A DNA stretch of 8,340 bases from an uncultured Ruminococcus sp. (GTDB lineage Bacteria > Bacillota > Clostridia > Oscillospirales > Ruminococcaceae). Position 1 is the stretch's first letter; each line of letters begins with the position of its first letter. Where the stretch lies: the NCBI GenBank assembly GCA_947174965.1, contig CAMWKY010000080.1, positions 1-8,340 of the forward strand. The letters are read 5' to 3'. Below, in pieces: positions 1 to 6,422 of the stretch. The position numbers were made by a program, and so were the translations under genes. The notes under the pieces were generated by a model. It ran no database searches. It was not told the DNA's origin and saw nothing but the letters and a program-made list of their open reading frames with translations.

Positions 1-122
1 ATATATTCATATGTGGTTCTTTTTGCTTTATGTATATAGCTCCCACTTTTTATTATAAGTATGAATATGCACATTATAACAACAGAAAAAGCTGTTATCA
101 GTATGTTTTTATATTTTTTCAT
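1..122 (-). CDS. Partial gene: N-terminus of a membrane-anchored protein of unknown function
   Basis: Reading leftward from an ATG at 122, an open frame runs 40 codons to the window edge without a stop. The visible protein starts MKKYKNILITAF and has a short basic N-terminus, then a hydrophobic stretch at about residues 7-24 (rich in I, L, V, F, with M17 and C18), then a polar basic segment from K25 on. This looks like a single membrane anchor or an uncleaved signal sequence, with the rest of the protein outside the cell. There is no lipobox in the visible part. An AGGTGG ribosome binding site at 128-133 (5-base spacing) supports the start. The gene begins 33 bp after the lipoprotein gene stops, with no terminator between, so the two are probably cotranscribed. 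Function cannot be given because the body of the protein lies outside the window. Confidence 0.65.
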   Translation of the reverse strand, partial: MKKYKNILITAFSVVIMCIFILIIKSGSYIHKAKRTTYEY

Positions 123-155
123 GTAAGCCACCTAAAATGCAATTTGTTATATATT

Positions 156-1325
156 TTAATCTTTAAAAATACCTATTTTAAATGAAGCATCATCTATGAT
201 TGTATCATAGGAATTTATGTCAAATACGGCATAGTCACCTATTATACTTATATAGCTTGAATTTTTTATAAATGATGATTCAGGCATACGTGGGTCTGTA
301 TATTCCCCGATAAGTTCGTATGTATGCGGATATGAGCCTGAATATATAAGAGTTGGTTCATAGTTATAATCAATTTTATCAACAGGTATATATATACGCA
401 GATTCTGAAATCTTCCCTCTCTCGATACATTCCAGACTGGTGAAACAAGTTTGTGTTCGCTGTCAAAAGAGTCATGCGAAAATGACTGCTTTGTATTCAG
501 TAAATATTTGTCACTGTTTTCATGGCAGTAAAGACATACATCGTCCATCACTGAATACAAAAAGCCGTCACCCTCATGTATGTTAAGCTTGTGATATTCA
601 GGCTTTCTTTCTGTTGCAGAATTGCGGAAAATATAGGAGTATTCCTCAATATACGGCGCATAATGGACTGCTTCATATTCATTTGGGAAAGTTTCGTTCT
701 TGACTTTTTCGACATCTTCATCAGAATAGCATGAAATAAACATACATCCATAGCATATATCTGCTTTGTTCATTTTTTCAAGAAAACTGAATTGTGATTC
801 GTCTGAAAAGTCGTGATTGACATAAAAAGCATATATTCTAAATCCAAAACCATTCATGAAATTGAACAGATTTTCACCGTCATAATATTCAGTGTAGAAA
901 TTGGAATAATATGTGTTACCTGTTCCGATTATTGATATTTCTTTAAGGTCAGGTAATTCAGAGGTAAACCAGTTCTTGAAATCATTTTTTATCTGTTCTT
1001 TCTGATAGTTGTCGGAACATCTTATATTTTCAGCTGAATATGTATTTGCAAGCACATCAAATTCACGTTCACCGTCTGAACATTTTACAAGAACATATGA
1101 TGTATCTCTCTTTACTGGAAAAAGACCCTGATTTGATGTTACACGCTGTGCCGTTTTTATTTCAGGGCAGAAACCGTATTTTTCCATTATATATTCATCT
1201 ACAAATTTTTCAGGAGATTCAACATAAATATCTTTTTCAACTTCCTCAACATTCATATTTTCGTCGCAACCGCTGAAAACAAGACATAAAATAACTGCCA
1301 TGATAAATGATATATATTTTTTCAT
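156..1325 (-). CDS. Predicted lipoprotein of unknown function, cysteine-containing
   Basis: The protein has 389 residues. The N-terminus (MKKYISFIMAVILCLVFSGC) is a lipoprotein signal peptide: basic start, hydrophobic core at residues 4-17, and a lipobox FSGC with C20 as the lipidated cysteine. The F at position -3 is less usual than L. The mature part is rich in Y, D, E, N and S, as expected for a secreted protein, and has no further membrane segment. It contains eight more cysteines: C53, C82, C103, C191, C194, C199, C264 and C267. C191/C194 and C264/C267 form CxxC pairs, so disulfides or metal binding are possible. I recognise no family. The start at 1325 is chosen over an in-frame TTG at 1394 because the AAGGAG site at 1333-1338 and the signal peptide both point to it. 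It lies downstream of glmS and upstream of another envelope gene. Expression probably depends on read-through from glmS or on a promoter inside the end of glmS. Confidence 0.8.
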   Translation of the reverse strand: MKKYISFIMAVILCLVFSGCDENMNVEEVEKDIYVESPEKFVDEYIMEKYGFCPEIKTAQRVTSNQGLFPVKRDTSYVLVKCSDGEREFDVLANTYSAENIRCSDNYQKEQIKNDFKNWFTSELPDLKEISIIGTGNTYYSNFYTEYYDGENLFNFMNGFGFRIYAFYVNHDFSDESQFSFLEKMNKADICYGCMFISCYSDEDVEKVKNETFPNEYEAVHYAPYIEEYSYIFRNSATERKPEYHKLNIHEGDGFLYSVMDDVCLYCHENSDKYLLNTKQSFSHDSFDSEHKLVSPVWNVSREGRFQNLRIYIPVDKIDYNYEPTLIYSGSYPHTYELIGEYTDPRMPESSFIKNSSYISIIGDYAVFDINSYDTIIDDASFKIGIFKD

Positions 1326-1332
1326 ATTTTTT

Positions 1333-1338
1333 CTCCTT
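1333..1338 (-). promoter_or_regulatory. Ribosome binding site that fixes the lipoprotein start
   Basis: AAGGAG on the minus strand lies 7 bases before the ATG at 1325. It excludes the longer in-frame reading from TTG at 1394, which would overlap the end of glmS and bury the signal peptide 23 residues inside the protein. Confidence 0.8.
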
Positions 1339-1346
1339 AAAAGCGC

Positions 1347-1380
1347 AAAGACTGCTGTTATTGGATTTACAGCAGTCTTT
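1347..1380 (-). terminator. Hairpin after glmS, probable (possibly leaky) terminator
   Basis: A perfect 12-bp inverted repeat (AAAGACTGCTGT / ACAGCAGTCTTT) with a 10-base loop starts 6 bases after the glmS stop codon. On the minus strand the 3' arm ends in CTTT followed by GCGCTTTT, so the U-tract is interrupted and termination may be incomplete. On the plus strand the hairpin is followed by an unbroken run of five T, but no plus-strand gene is seen to use it. The ribosome binding site of the lipoprotein gene lies only 8 bases beyond it. Confidence 0.65.
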
Positions 1381-1386
1381 TTGTCG

Positions 1387-3225
1387 TTATTCAACAGTAA
1401 CAGATTTTGCGAGATTTCTCGGCTTATCTACGTCATAACCCTTTGCAACGGAAACATAATATCCAAGAAGCTGTAATGGGATTACAGAGAGACTTCCTGC
1501 GAAATGCGGGTCTGTCTTTGGGATATATACAGTAAAATCTGCTAAATCTTCCATGCTGTAGTTGCCGTATGTTGTAAGACCGACGAGAGATGCACCACGG
1601 CTTTTTACTTCAACCATGTTGCTTACTGTCTTTTCGTATAAATCAGGTTGTGTGAGTATGCTGATAACAGGAACACCATTTTCAATAAGACTAATTGGAC
1701 CGTGTTTCAGTTCACCTGCCGCATATGCTTCGGAGTGGATATAGCTTATTTCTTTCATTTTAAGACTTCCCTCAAGTCCGATAGCATAATCTATTCCACG
1801 ACCGATAAAGAAAGCATCTTTGCTTGTAGCGAGTTTTGTAGCATACCACTGTATACGTTCTTTATCTTCGAGAATTTTCTCAATCTTTGCAGGAATTTCA
1901 GCAAGTTCTTTAAGAAGTTCATCATATTTTTCCTGCTCCATTTCGCCACGTGCAAGAGCAAACTGCATTGCAAGAAGATAACCTGCAACAAGTTGTGTGC
2001 TGTATGCCTTTGTAGTAGCAACAGAAATTTCAGGACCTGCGAGTGTGTAGAATACATTGTCTGCCTCACGTGCAATAGATGAGCCGACAACATTTACTAT
2101 ACCAAGAGTCTTTACACCATTATCCTTTGCCATTCTTAAAGCAGCAAGACTGTCTGCTGTTTCACCCGATTGGCTGATGATTATTACAAGACTGTTTTTT
2201 GCAAGTTTCATCTTTCTGTAGCGGAACTCTGATGCAAGCTCAACACGTACCGGAATTGAAGTAAAGTCCTCAATGACATACTGTACAGCCATACCAACGT
2301 GGTACGCAGAACCGCAGGCAACAATGTAAATCTGCTGTATTTCCTGCATTTCCTCATCACTTAATCCGATTTCACCAAAACAGATTCTGTCGTCTTTTAC
2401 AACTGAATTGATAGTATCTTTGATAGCTTTTGGCTGTTCATGAATTTCTTTAAGCATGAAATGTTCATAACCGCTTTTTTCAGCAGATTCAGCGTCCCAC
2501 TTGATTTCAACAAGTTCCTTTGTAATTTCCTCACGGTCGATATTATAGAAAGTTACAGCACCTTTTTCAAGTTTTGCAATTTCCATGTTGCCTATATAAT
2601 AAACGTTTCTTGTGTATTTCAGTATTGCAGGAACATCAGATGCAACATATGTTTCGCCGTTTGAGATGCCGATAATCATAGGACTGTCCTTGCGTGCTGT
2701 ATATATTTCATTAGGGCAGTCTCTGAACATTACGCAGAGAGCGTATGAACCTCTTATGCGAATCATAGCCCTTGCAATTGCATCAACAGCACCCTCATTG
2801 TACTTTTTGTAGTAATAGTCAATAAGTTTTACAGCAACTTCTGTATCAGTCTGCGATTTGAAAGTGTAACCACTTTTTGAGAGTTTTTCTCTTAATTCCT
2901 GATAATTTTCGATAATACCATTATGAACAGCAACAACATTTTCATCATCACTTGCATGAGGGTGAGCATTAAGAGTTGACGGCTCACCATGAGTTGCCCA
3001 GCGTGTGTGACCGATACCGCAGTTTCCCTTGACTGAATCGCCGTCATTTGTCATATGCTTAAGCACTTCCAGCTTGCCTTTAGCTTTGATTACGGTTGTT
3101 TCTCCGCTTCCGTCACGGACTGCAATGCCTGCTGAATCATAACCTCTGTATTCAAGTTTGGAAAGTCCGTCAAGAAGCACGGGAGCTGCCTGTGAATCAC
3201 CTGTAAATCCAACAATTCCACACAT
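1387..3225 (-). CDS. glmS: Glutamine--fructose-6-phosphate aminotransferase (isomerizing), glucosamine-6-phosphate synthase
   Basis: GlmS makes glucosamine-6-phosphate from fructose-6-phosphate and glutamine in the cytoplasm, the first step toward UDP-GlcNAc for peptidoglycan and other amino-sugar polymers. The protein has 612 residues from the MCGIVGFTG start, matching the family (about 600-610). C2 is the N-terminal nucleophile of the class II glutaminase domain, which also shows LEYRGYDSAGIA (24-35), GHTRWATHG (72-80) and an NGIIENYQELR block. The second half holds two SIS sugar-isomerase domains, with ACGSAYHVG, ISQSGETADS, TTKAYSTQ and GELKHGPISLI (near 504-514). The tail PRNLAKSVTVE carries the conserved active-site lysine near 607. 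The start at 3225 is required because the catalytic cysteine must follow the initiator Met; an in-frame TTG at 3264 lies at the expected transcription start. Own promoter at 3269-3298, hairpin after the stop. Confidence 0.98.
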   Translation of the reverse strand: MCGIVGFTGDSQAAPVLLDGLSKLEYRGYDSAGIAVRDGSGETTVIKAKGKLEVLKHMTNDGDSVKGNCGIGHTRWATHGEPSTLNAHPHASDDENVVAVHNGIIENYQELREKLSKSGYTFKSQTDTEVAVKLIDYYYKKYNEGAVDAIARAMIRIRGSYALCVMFRDCPNEIYTARKDSPMIIGISNGETYVASDVPAILKYTRNVYYIGNMEIAKLEKGAVTFYNIDREEITKELVEIKWDAESAEKSGYEHFMLKEIHEQPKAIKDTINSVVKDDRICFGEIGLSDEEMQEIQQIYIVACGSAYHVGMAVQYVIEDFTSIPVRVELASEFRYRKMKLAKNSLVIIISQSGETADSLAALRMAKDNGVKTLGIVNVVGSSIAREADNVFYTLAGPEISVATTKAYSTQLVAGYLLAMQFALARGEMEQEKYDELLKELAEIPAKIEKILEDKERIQWYATKLATSKDAFFIGRGIDYAIGLEGSLKMKEISYIHSEAYAAGELKHGPISLIENGVPVISILTQPDLYEKTVSNMVEVKSRGASLVGLTTYGNYSMEDLADFTVYIPKTDPHFAGSLSVIPLQLLGYYVSVAKGYDVDKPRNLAKSVTVE

Positions 3226-3234
3226 ATATATAAA

Positions 3235-3241
3235 ACCTCCT
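3235..3241 (-). promoter_or_regulatory. Ribosome binding site of glmS
   Basis: AGGAGGT on the minus strand lies 9 bases before the ATG at 3225. It fixes the start so that cysteine is residue 2, as the glutaminase chemistry requires. Confidence 0.9.
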
Positions 3242-3268
3242 GTATTCTGAAAAATAATATACAATTAC

Positions 3269-3298
3269 ATTATACCATATATAATATATATTTGTCAA
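3269..3298 (-). promoter_or_regulatory. glmS promoter, consensus with extended -10
   Basis: On the minus strand TTGACA (3298-3293) is followed by an 18-base AT-rich spacer and TATAAT (3274-3269). TGG directly before the -10 box gives an extended -10 (TGnTATAAT). Both hexamers match consensus perfectly, so this should be a strong housekeeping promoter. Transcription would start near 3262, giving an untranslated leader of only about 37 bases. The 108-bp gap between the permease stop (3334) and the glmS start is otherwise filled by this promoter and the ribosome binding site. Confidence 0.9.
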
Positions 3299-3333
3299 GG
3301 AAATTATTCAGAAAAAATCAGGTGCGGTTTTGC

Positions 3334-3966
3334 TTATAAATCTCTTTTTTCGTAAATTCTTATGGATAACTGCCATGAAAGCAAGTACACTACAACAACT
3401 ACAGCAACAACAATAAACGGCAGAAATCCAGCTATATTGCCGAAAATATTATCACCTAAAATTGATGTTGTCTGCGTGAAACAGACTGACATTCCGCCAA
3501 CAATGCCGTTCATAATCATTAATACCATTCTGCCCTTTTCTGTATTTAATTTATAAACCAGTGGAAGAAGCAATGACGGGTAAACAATTCCCATAATCAA
3601 CGACAGGAGCATCAGTGTAAACAATAAATCTACCGAAAAATCAACTTTTCCCAAAGCAACAGAAATAAAATAATTAAAAACGACAAACACAATTGAAGAA
3701 GCATTAAGAATAAGTATCATTAAATATTTTGATGATACTATTTTTCTGCGCCCATATGGAAGTGCAAGTGAATACTGTTGCCATTTGCTTACTTCGTCCA
3801 TATTCATAAAGCTGACAGTCCATATAGACATGAATAATGGCACAATCAACAACATTCCAGGCTCTCCGCCGAAAATTCCAACAATAGCAAATGCAACATT
3901 CAAAATTGTAAATGCAAACCAGCTCTTACGCAACGTAAATAATTCTTTTAACAATAAACCTTTCAT
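3334..3966 (-). CDS. ABC-2 type transporter permease
   Basis: This is a 210-residue membrane protein with about six hydrophobic helices, near residues 17-34, 37-54, 83-105, 113-137, 146-165 and 175-197. The N-terminus MKGLLLKELFTLRK, a cytoplasmic amphipathic stretch before the first helix, and the ALPYGRRKIVSSKY segment between helices 2 and 3 are typical of small ABC-2 permeases of the kind paired with YtrB-like ATPases. It probably forms the membrane half of an exporter with the ATPase encoded just upstream. The ATG follows the ATPase stop codon directly (TAAATG), and its AGGAGG site (3975-3980) lies inside the end of the ATPase gene, so translation is likely coupled. The substrate cannot be read from the sequence; relatives deal with cell-wall-active antibiotics or envelope stress. 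No convincing terminator follows. Confidence 0.9.
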   Translation of the reverse strand: MKGLLLKELFTLRKSWFAFTILNVAFAIVGIFGGEPGMLLIVPLFMSIWTVSFMNMDEVSKWQQYSLALPYGRRKIVSSKYLMILILNASSIVFVVFNYFISVALGKVDFSVDLLFTLMLLSLIMGIVYPSLLLPLVYKLNTEKGRMVLMIMNGIVGGMSVCFTQTTSILGDNIFGNIAGFLPFIVVAVVVVVYLLSWQLSIRIYEKRDL

Positions 3967-4800
3967 TTACTTTTCCTCCTTTACCATGAACACAAAAAGT
4001 TCTTCAATTGTTATGGGCTTGACTTCAAAACTTTGTGGAATTCTGTCACGCTCAATAAGTGCCTCAACGCCATACTTAGTAACTTTTTTACCGATTATTG
4101 CAGATTTGTCAAGTTCGTTAAGCATATCCTCTGTTGTTTGAATAAATCCGTACTTTTCAAACAGTATATCTTTTTCTTCACACAGCATTAATTTTCCCTC
4201 ATGCAGAAAAGCTATATAGTCGCAGATTTTCTCCAAATCGCTTACTATATGTGATGAAATAAGTATTGAGTGATTTTCATCACGTGTAAAGTCATTGAAA
4301 ATATCGACAATTTCATCACGCACAATAGGGTCAAGTCCGCTTGTCGGCTCATCAAGTATAAGTAACTTTGCATCATGAGAAAGTGCTATAGCAATACCCA
4401 TTTTCATTTTCATACCCTTTGAAAACGACTTGAACGGCTTTTTTTCAGGCAGTTTGAATCTGCGGATATAATCATCAAAAATATCGTCCTGCCAGTTTGA
4501 GAAAGTATTTCGCATTACCGCCTGAATCTCCCTGATATTAAACTCCTGCGGAAGTCCTACTTCATCAAGCACAACACCTATATCATTTTTCAAGTCTGCT
4601 GTTGATTCTTTACCAAAAAGTCGGATTTCTCCGCTGTCGGGTCGGATAATACCAAGAATTGACTTGATAGTTGTGCTTTTTCCTGCTCCGTTTTCGCCGA
4701 TAAGTCCCATAATACAACCACTTGGCAATGTAAGTGTGAGATTATCAAGTGAAAAGCCCTTGTATTTTTTGGTTACGTTCTTTAACTCAATTGCATTCAT
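3967..4800 (-). CDS. ABC transporter ATP-binding protein (YtrB/BcrA-like)
   Basis: This is a 277-residue cytoplasmic ATPase that should power the adjacent permease. Visible motifs are Walker A GENGAGKST (35-43), an ABC signature in variant form FSKGM (126-130), Walker B LLILDEP with catalytic E151 (146-152), the D-loop SGLD (154-157) and the switch histidine H184 in ISSHIVSDLE. The Q-loop region reads IGVVLDEVGLPQ (74-85) and has no glutamine at the usual place, which I take as a subfamily trait rather than a defect. A C-terminal extension of about 60 residues (from about 215) follows the nucleotide-binding domain. The start ATG overlaps the repressor stop codon (ATGA, 4797-4800) and has an AAGGAG site at 4810-4815. 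Regulation is expected through the GntR protein made from the same message. Confidence 0.95.
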   Translation of the reverse strand: MNAIELKNVTKKYKGFSLDNLTLTLPSGCIMGLIGENGAGKSTTIKSILGIIRPDSGEIRLFGKESTADLKNDIGVVLDEVGLPQEFNIREIQAVMRNTFSNWQDDIFDDYIRRFKLPEKKPFKSFSKGMKMKMGIAIALSHDAKLLILDEPTSGLDPIVRDEIVDIFNDFTRDENHSILISSHIVSDLEKICDYIAFLHEGKLMLCEEKDILFEKYGFIQTTEDMLNELDKSAIIGKKVTKYGVEALIERDRIPQSFEVKPITIEELFVFMVKEEK

Positions 4801-5165
4801 AATAAATCGCTCCTTATCATTTCTATAATATCATCTTTAGTCAGTCCGCATGATGCTGAAAGCTGTAGTATTTCTTCAATGAGATTTTCAATTTTCTTGA
4901 AATTTTCTTCCTTCAGCATTTCAGTATTTTTTGGTGCGACAAAACAGCCTTTAGCCTGAACTGTATATATAAATCCCTCTTTTTCAAGTTCATCATATGC
5001 ACGCTTTGTCGTAATAACGCTTATACGCAAATCTTTTGCAAGACTTCGTATAGACGGCAGTGCATCATTTTCCTTAAGTTCACCGCTGATAATAAGATTC
5101 TTGACCTGCTTGTATATCTGGTCATAAATCGGTGTACCGCTTCTGTTGTCTATGAATATATTCAC
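4797..5165 (-). CDS. GntR-family transcriptional regulator, YtrA-type
   Basis: This is a 122-residue DNA-binding protein. Residues about 10-77 form the GntR winged helix: GTPIYDQIYKQV (helix 1), LPSIRSLAKDL (helix 2), recognition helix within ISVITTKRAYDELEKEG (48-64), and a wing ending in AKGCFVAP. The remaining 45 residues are helical and short, as in the YtrA subfamily, where the tail serves dimerisation and is too small for the large ligand domains of FadR or HutC types. Such proteins usually repress their own ABC transporter operon until an envelope-active compound appears. The start is GTG at 5165, chosen because AAGGAG at 5174-5179 sits 8 bases upstream. Its probable target is the palindrome at 5181-5198 over its own -10 box. 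It overlaps the ATPase gene by four bases. Confidence 0.95.
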   Translation of the reverse strand: MNIFIDNRSGTPIYDQIYKQVKNLIISGELKENDALPSIRSLAKDLRISVITTKRAYDELEKEGFIYTVQAKGCFVAPKNTEMLKEENFKKIENLIEEILQLSASCGLTKDDIIEMIRSDLL

Positions 5166-5173
5166 TGTATCAT

Positions 5174-5179
5174 CTCCTT
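5174..5179 (-). promoter_or_regulatory. Ribosome binding site that supports a GTG start for the GntR gene
   Basis: AAGGAG on the minus strand lies 8 bases before GTG at 5165. The first 10 residues from this GTG match the usual start of YtrA-type proteins, so the non-ATG start is favoured. Confidence 0.85.
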
Positions 5180-5180
5180 T

Positions 5181-5198
5181 TACTGTATATATACAGTA
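5181..5198. promoter_or_regulatory. Perfect 18-bp palindrome, probable GntR/YtrA operator
   Basis: TACTGTATATATACAGTA reads the same on both strands with no mismatch. It overlaps the -10 box of the GntR operon (5195-5200) and covers the expected transcription start, the right position for a repressor to block RNA polymerase. A dimeric GntR protein is encoded directly downstream. Binding by that protein is inferred from position and symmetry. Confidence 0.8.
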
Positions 5199-5223
5199 TA
5201 CACAGCAAAAACAGATTTGTCAA
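5195..5223 (-). promoter_or_regulatory. Promoter of the GntR-ABC operon
   Basis: On the minus strand TTGACA (5223-5218), a 17-base spacer and TATACT (5200-5195) form a near-consensus vegetative promoter. Transcription should start near 5188, inside the operator palindrome, and the leader is about 25 bases. Confidence 0.9.
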
Positions 5224-5248
5224 GTACTTTTTGTTATCATATACTTAC

Positions 5249-5285
5249 AAAAAAAGCAGTAACGAAAAAATCCGCCACTGCTTTT
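5249..5285 (-). terminator. Rho-independent terminator after pyrB
   Basis: On the minus strand AAAAGCAGTGGCG pairs with CGTTACTGCTTTT (arms 5285-5273 and 5264-5252) around an 8-base loop, with two G-U pairs inside the stem, and ends in a run of seven T (5255-5249). It begins about 20 bases after the pyrB stop and should close the asnB-pyrB unit before the GntR promoter. Confidence 0.9.
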
Positions 5286-5305
5286 CTGACTATTGCTATA
5301 TTTAG

Positions 5306-6388
5306 TTATATCAGTTTACGCTCGTCACAATACTCACATTCAAGAAGTGTTTCATCTCCGCTGAATCTGAAACTTTTCGGCAGATGTTCTTCGTGATTTG
5401 TGATACATTTAGGATTATCGCACTTGATACCGCTGTAAACTTTTCCTTTGAGAGTTTCAGAGCCTTTGTTTTCACTTAAAATCGTGAGAATCAATGCCAT
5501 ACGTACAAATACACCATACTTTGCTTGTGTGAAATACATAGCTCTCTTATCGTCATCAACATCAACAGTTATCTCATCAACTCTCGGCAATGGGTGCAGT
5601 ACAATCATATCTTTCTTTGCTAACTGCATCTTTTTTCCGTCAAGCACATAAGTATTTTTTTGTGTAAGATATTCTTCTTCACTTGCAAAGCGTTCCTGCT
5701 GAATACGTGTCATATAAAGCACATCAAGTCTGCCGATAGCTTCTTCAAGCGTGTGAACTTCTTCAAATGTACTGCCGTTTGCTGTTATTATATCCTTGAT
5801 ATAAGCAGGCATTTTCAATTCAGGGGTTGAAATAAATATGAACTTGTTACCGCTTAATGAGCTTAAAGCTTTGCAGAGTGAATGAACAGTTCTGCCGTTG
5901 ATTAAGTCTCCGCACATACCAATTGTAAGACCGCTTAGTGTTTTCTTTTCAATTTTAAGTGTAAGCAGGTCTGTAAGAGTTTGTGTCGGGTGAAGATGAC
6001 CGCCGTCGCCTGCATTTATAACAGGGCAATCAGCTGTAAGAGATGCTGCCTTTGATGCACCTGCTACAGGGTGTCGGATTACAAGAATATCCGCATAACT
6101 GCTGACTATTTTTGTAGTATCCTTAATTGTTTCGCCCTTTGATACAGATGAGTTTGCAGGATTATCAAATCCGATAATACGACCGCCGAGACGGAGCATA
6201 GCTGTCTGAAATGACATCTGTGTCCTTGTTGACGGCTCATAGAAAAGCGTTGCCATGATTTTTCCGTCACATTCATGAGCGTATTTTTCAGGATTTTCCT
6301 TAATCTTCACACCTAAATCAATCAACTTATTCCACCATGAAACAGGGTAATCACTCAAATCAATAAGATGCTGATATTCTGATTTCAT
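5306..6388 (-). CDS. pyrB: Aspartate carbamoyltransferase catalytic chain with C-terminal PyrI-like zinc ribbon
   Basis: PyrB condenses carbamoyl phosphate with aspartate, the committed step of pyrimidine synthesis. The 360 residues exceed the usual catalytic chain (about 305-310). The catalytic part has the carbamoyl-phosphate loop YEPSTRT (50-56), SSVSKGE with K84, R105 in IRHPVAGA, GDGGHLHPTQT with H133 and Q136, R166 in NGRTVH, YMTRIQQERF, and LHPLPR. All key residues are present. From about residue 306 a 55-residue tail adds C323-x4-C328-x22-C351-x2-C354 in a context (CDNPKCI ... LECEYCDE) very like the zinc domain of the regulatory chain PyrI (C-x4-C-x23-C-x2-C in E. coli). The PyrI nucleotide-binding domain is absent. 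Start ATG has GGAGG at 6397-6401. It follows asnB by 34 bp and ends at a strong terminator. No PyrR-type attenuator precedes it. Confidence 0.97.
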   Translation of the reverse strand: MKSEYQHLIDLSDYPVSWWNKLIDLGVKIKENPEKYAHECDGKIMATLFYEPSTRTQMSFQTAMLRLGGRIIGFDNPANSSVSKGETIKDTTKIVSSYADILVIRHPVAGASKAASLTADCPVINAGDGGHLHPTQTLTDLLTLKIEKKTLSGLTIGMCGDLINGRTVHSLCKALSSLSGNKFIFISTPELKMPAYIKDIITANGSTFEEVHTLEEAIGRLDVLYMTRIQQERFASEEEYLTQKNTYVLDGKKMQLAKKDMIVLHPLPRVDEITVDVDDDKRAMYFTQAKYGVFVRMALILTILSENKGSETLKGKVYSGIKCDNPKCITNHEEHLPKSFRFSGDETLLECEYCDERKLI

Positions 6389-6422
6389 ATTTTTTTCCTC
6401 CGATTTTTTTCACATTATTATT

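Noticed and set aside
1326..1394. N-terminal extension of the lipoprotein frame up to a TTG at 1394
   Set aside because: It overlaps the end of glmS and the hairpin, has no ribosome binding site, and would place the signal peptide inside the protein. The ATG at 1325 has a good site.
1370..1396. Possible weak promoter (TTGAAT, 17-base spacer, TGTAAA) at the end of glmS for the lipoprotein
   Set aside because: The -10 is poor and sits inside the hairpin arm; not strong enough to annotate.
1648..2082. Plus-strand open frame of about 144 codons
   Set aside because: It lies fully inside glmS on the opposite strand, its product is low-complexity and cysteine/phenylalanine-rich, and it has no ribosome binding site that I can see. 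It is a shadow of glmS.
3275..3292. Alternating AT near-palindrome in the spacer of the glmS promoter as a second GntR operator
   Set aside because: It lacks the CTG/CAG ends of the operator at 5181-5198; alternating A/T alone is common here and not enough for a call.
3785..4141. Plus-strand open frame of about 118 codons spanning the permease/ATPase junction
   Set aside because: Antisense to two clear genes with coupled translation; S/T/N-rich product without recognisable features.
6389..6422. Search for a PyrR-type attenuator before pyrB
   Set aside because: The 34-bp gap holds only A/T-rich sequence and the ribosome binding site; no stem-loop or U-tract is present.
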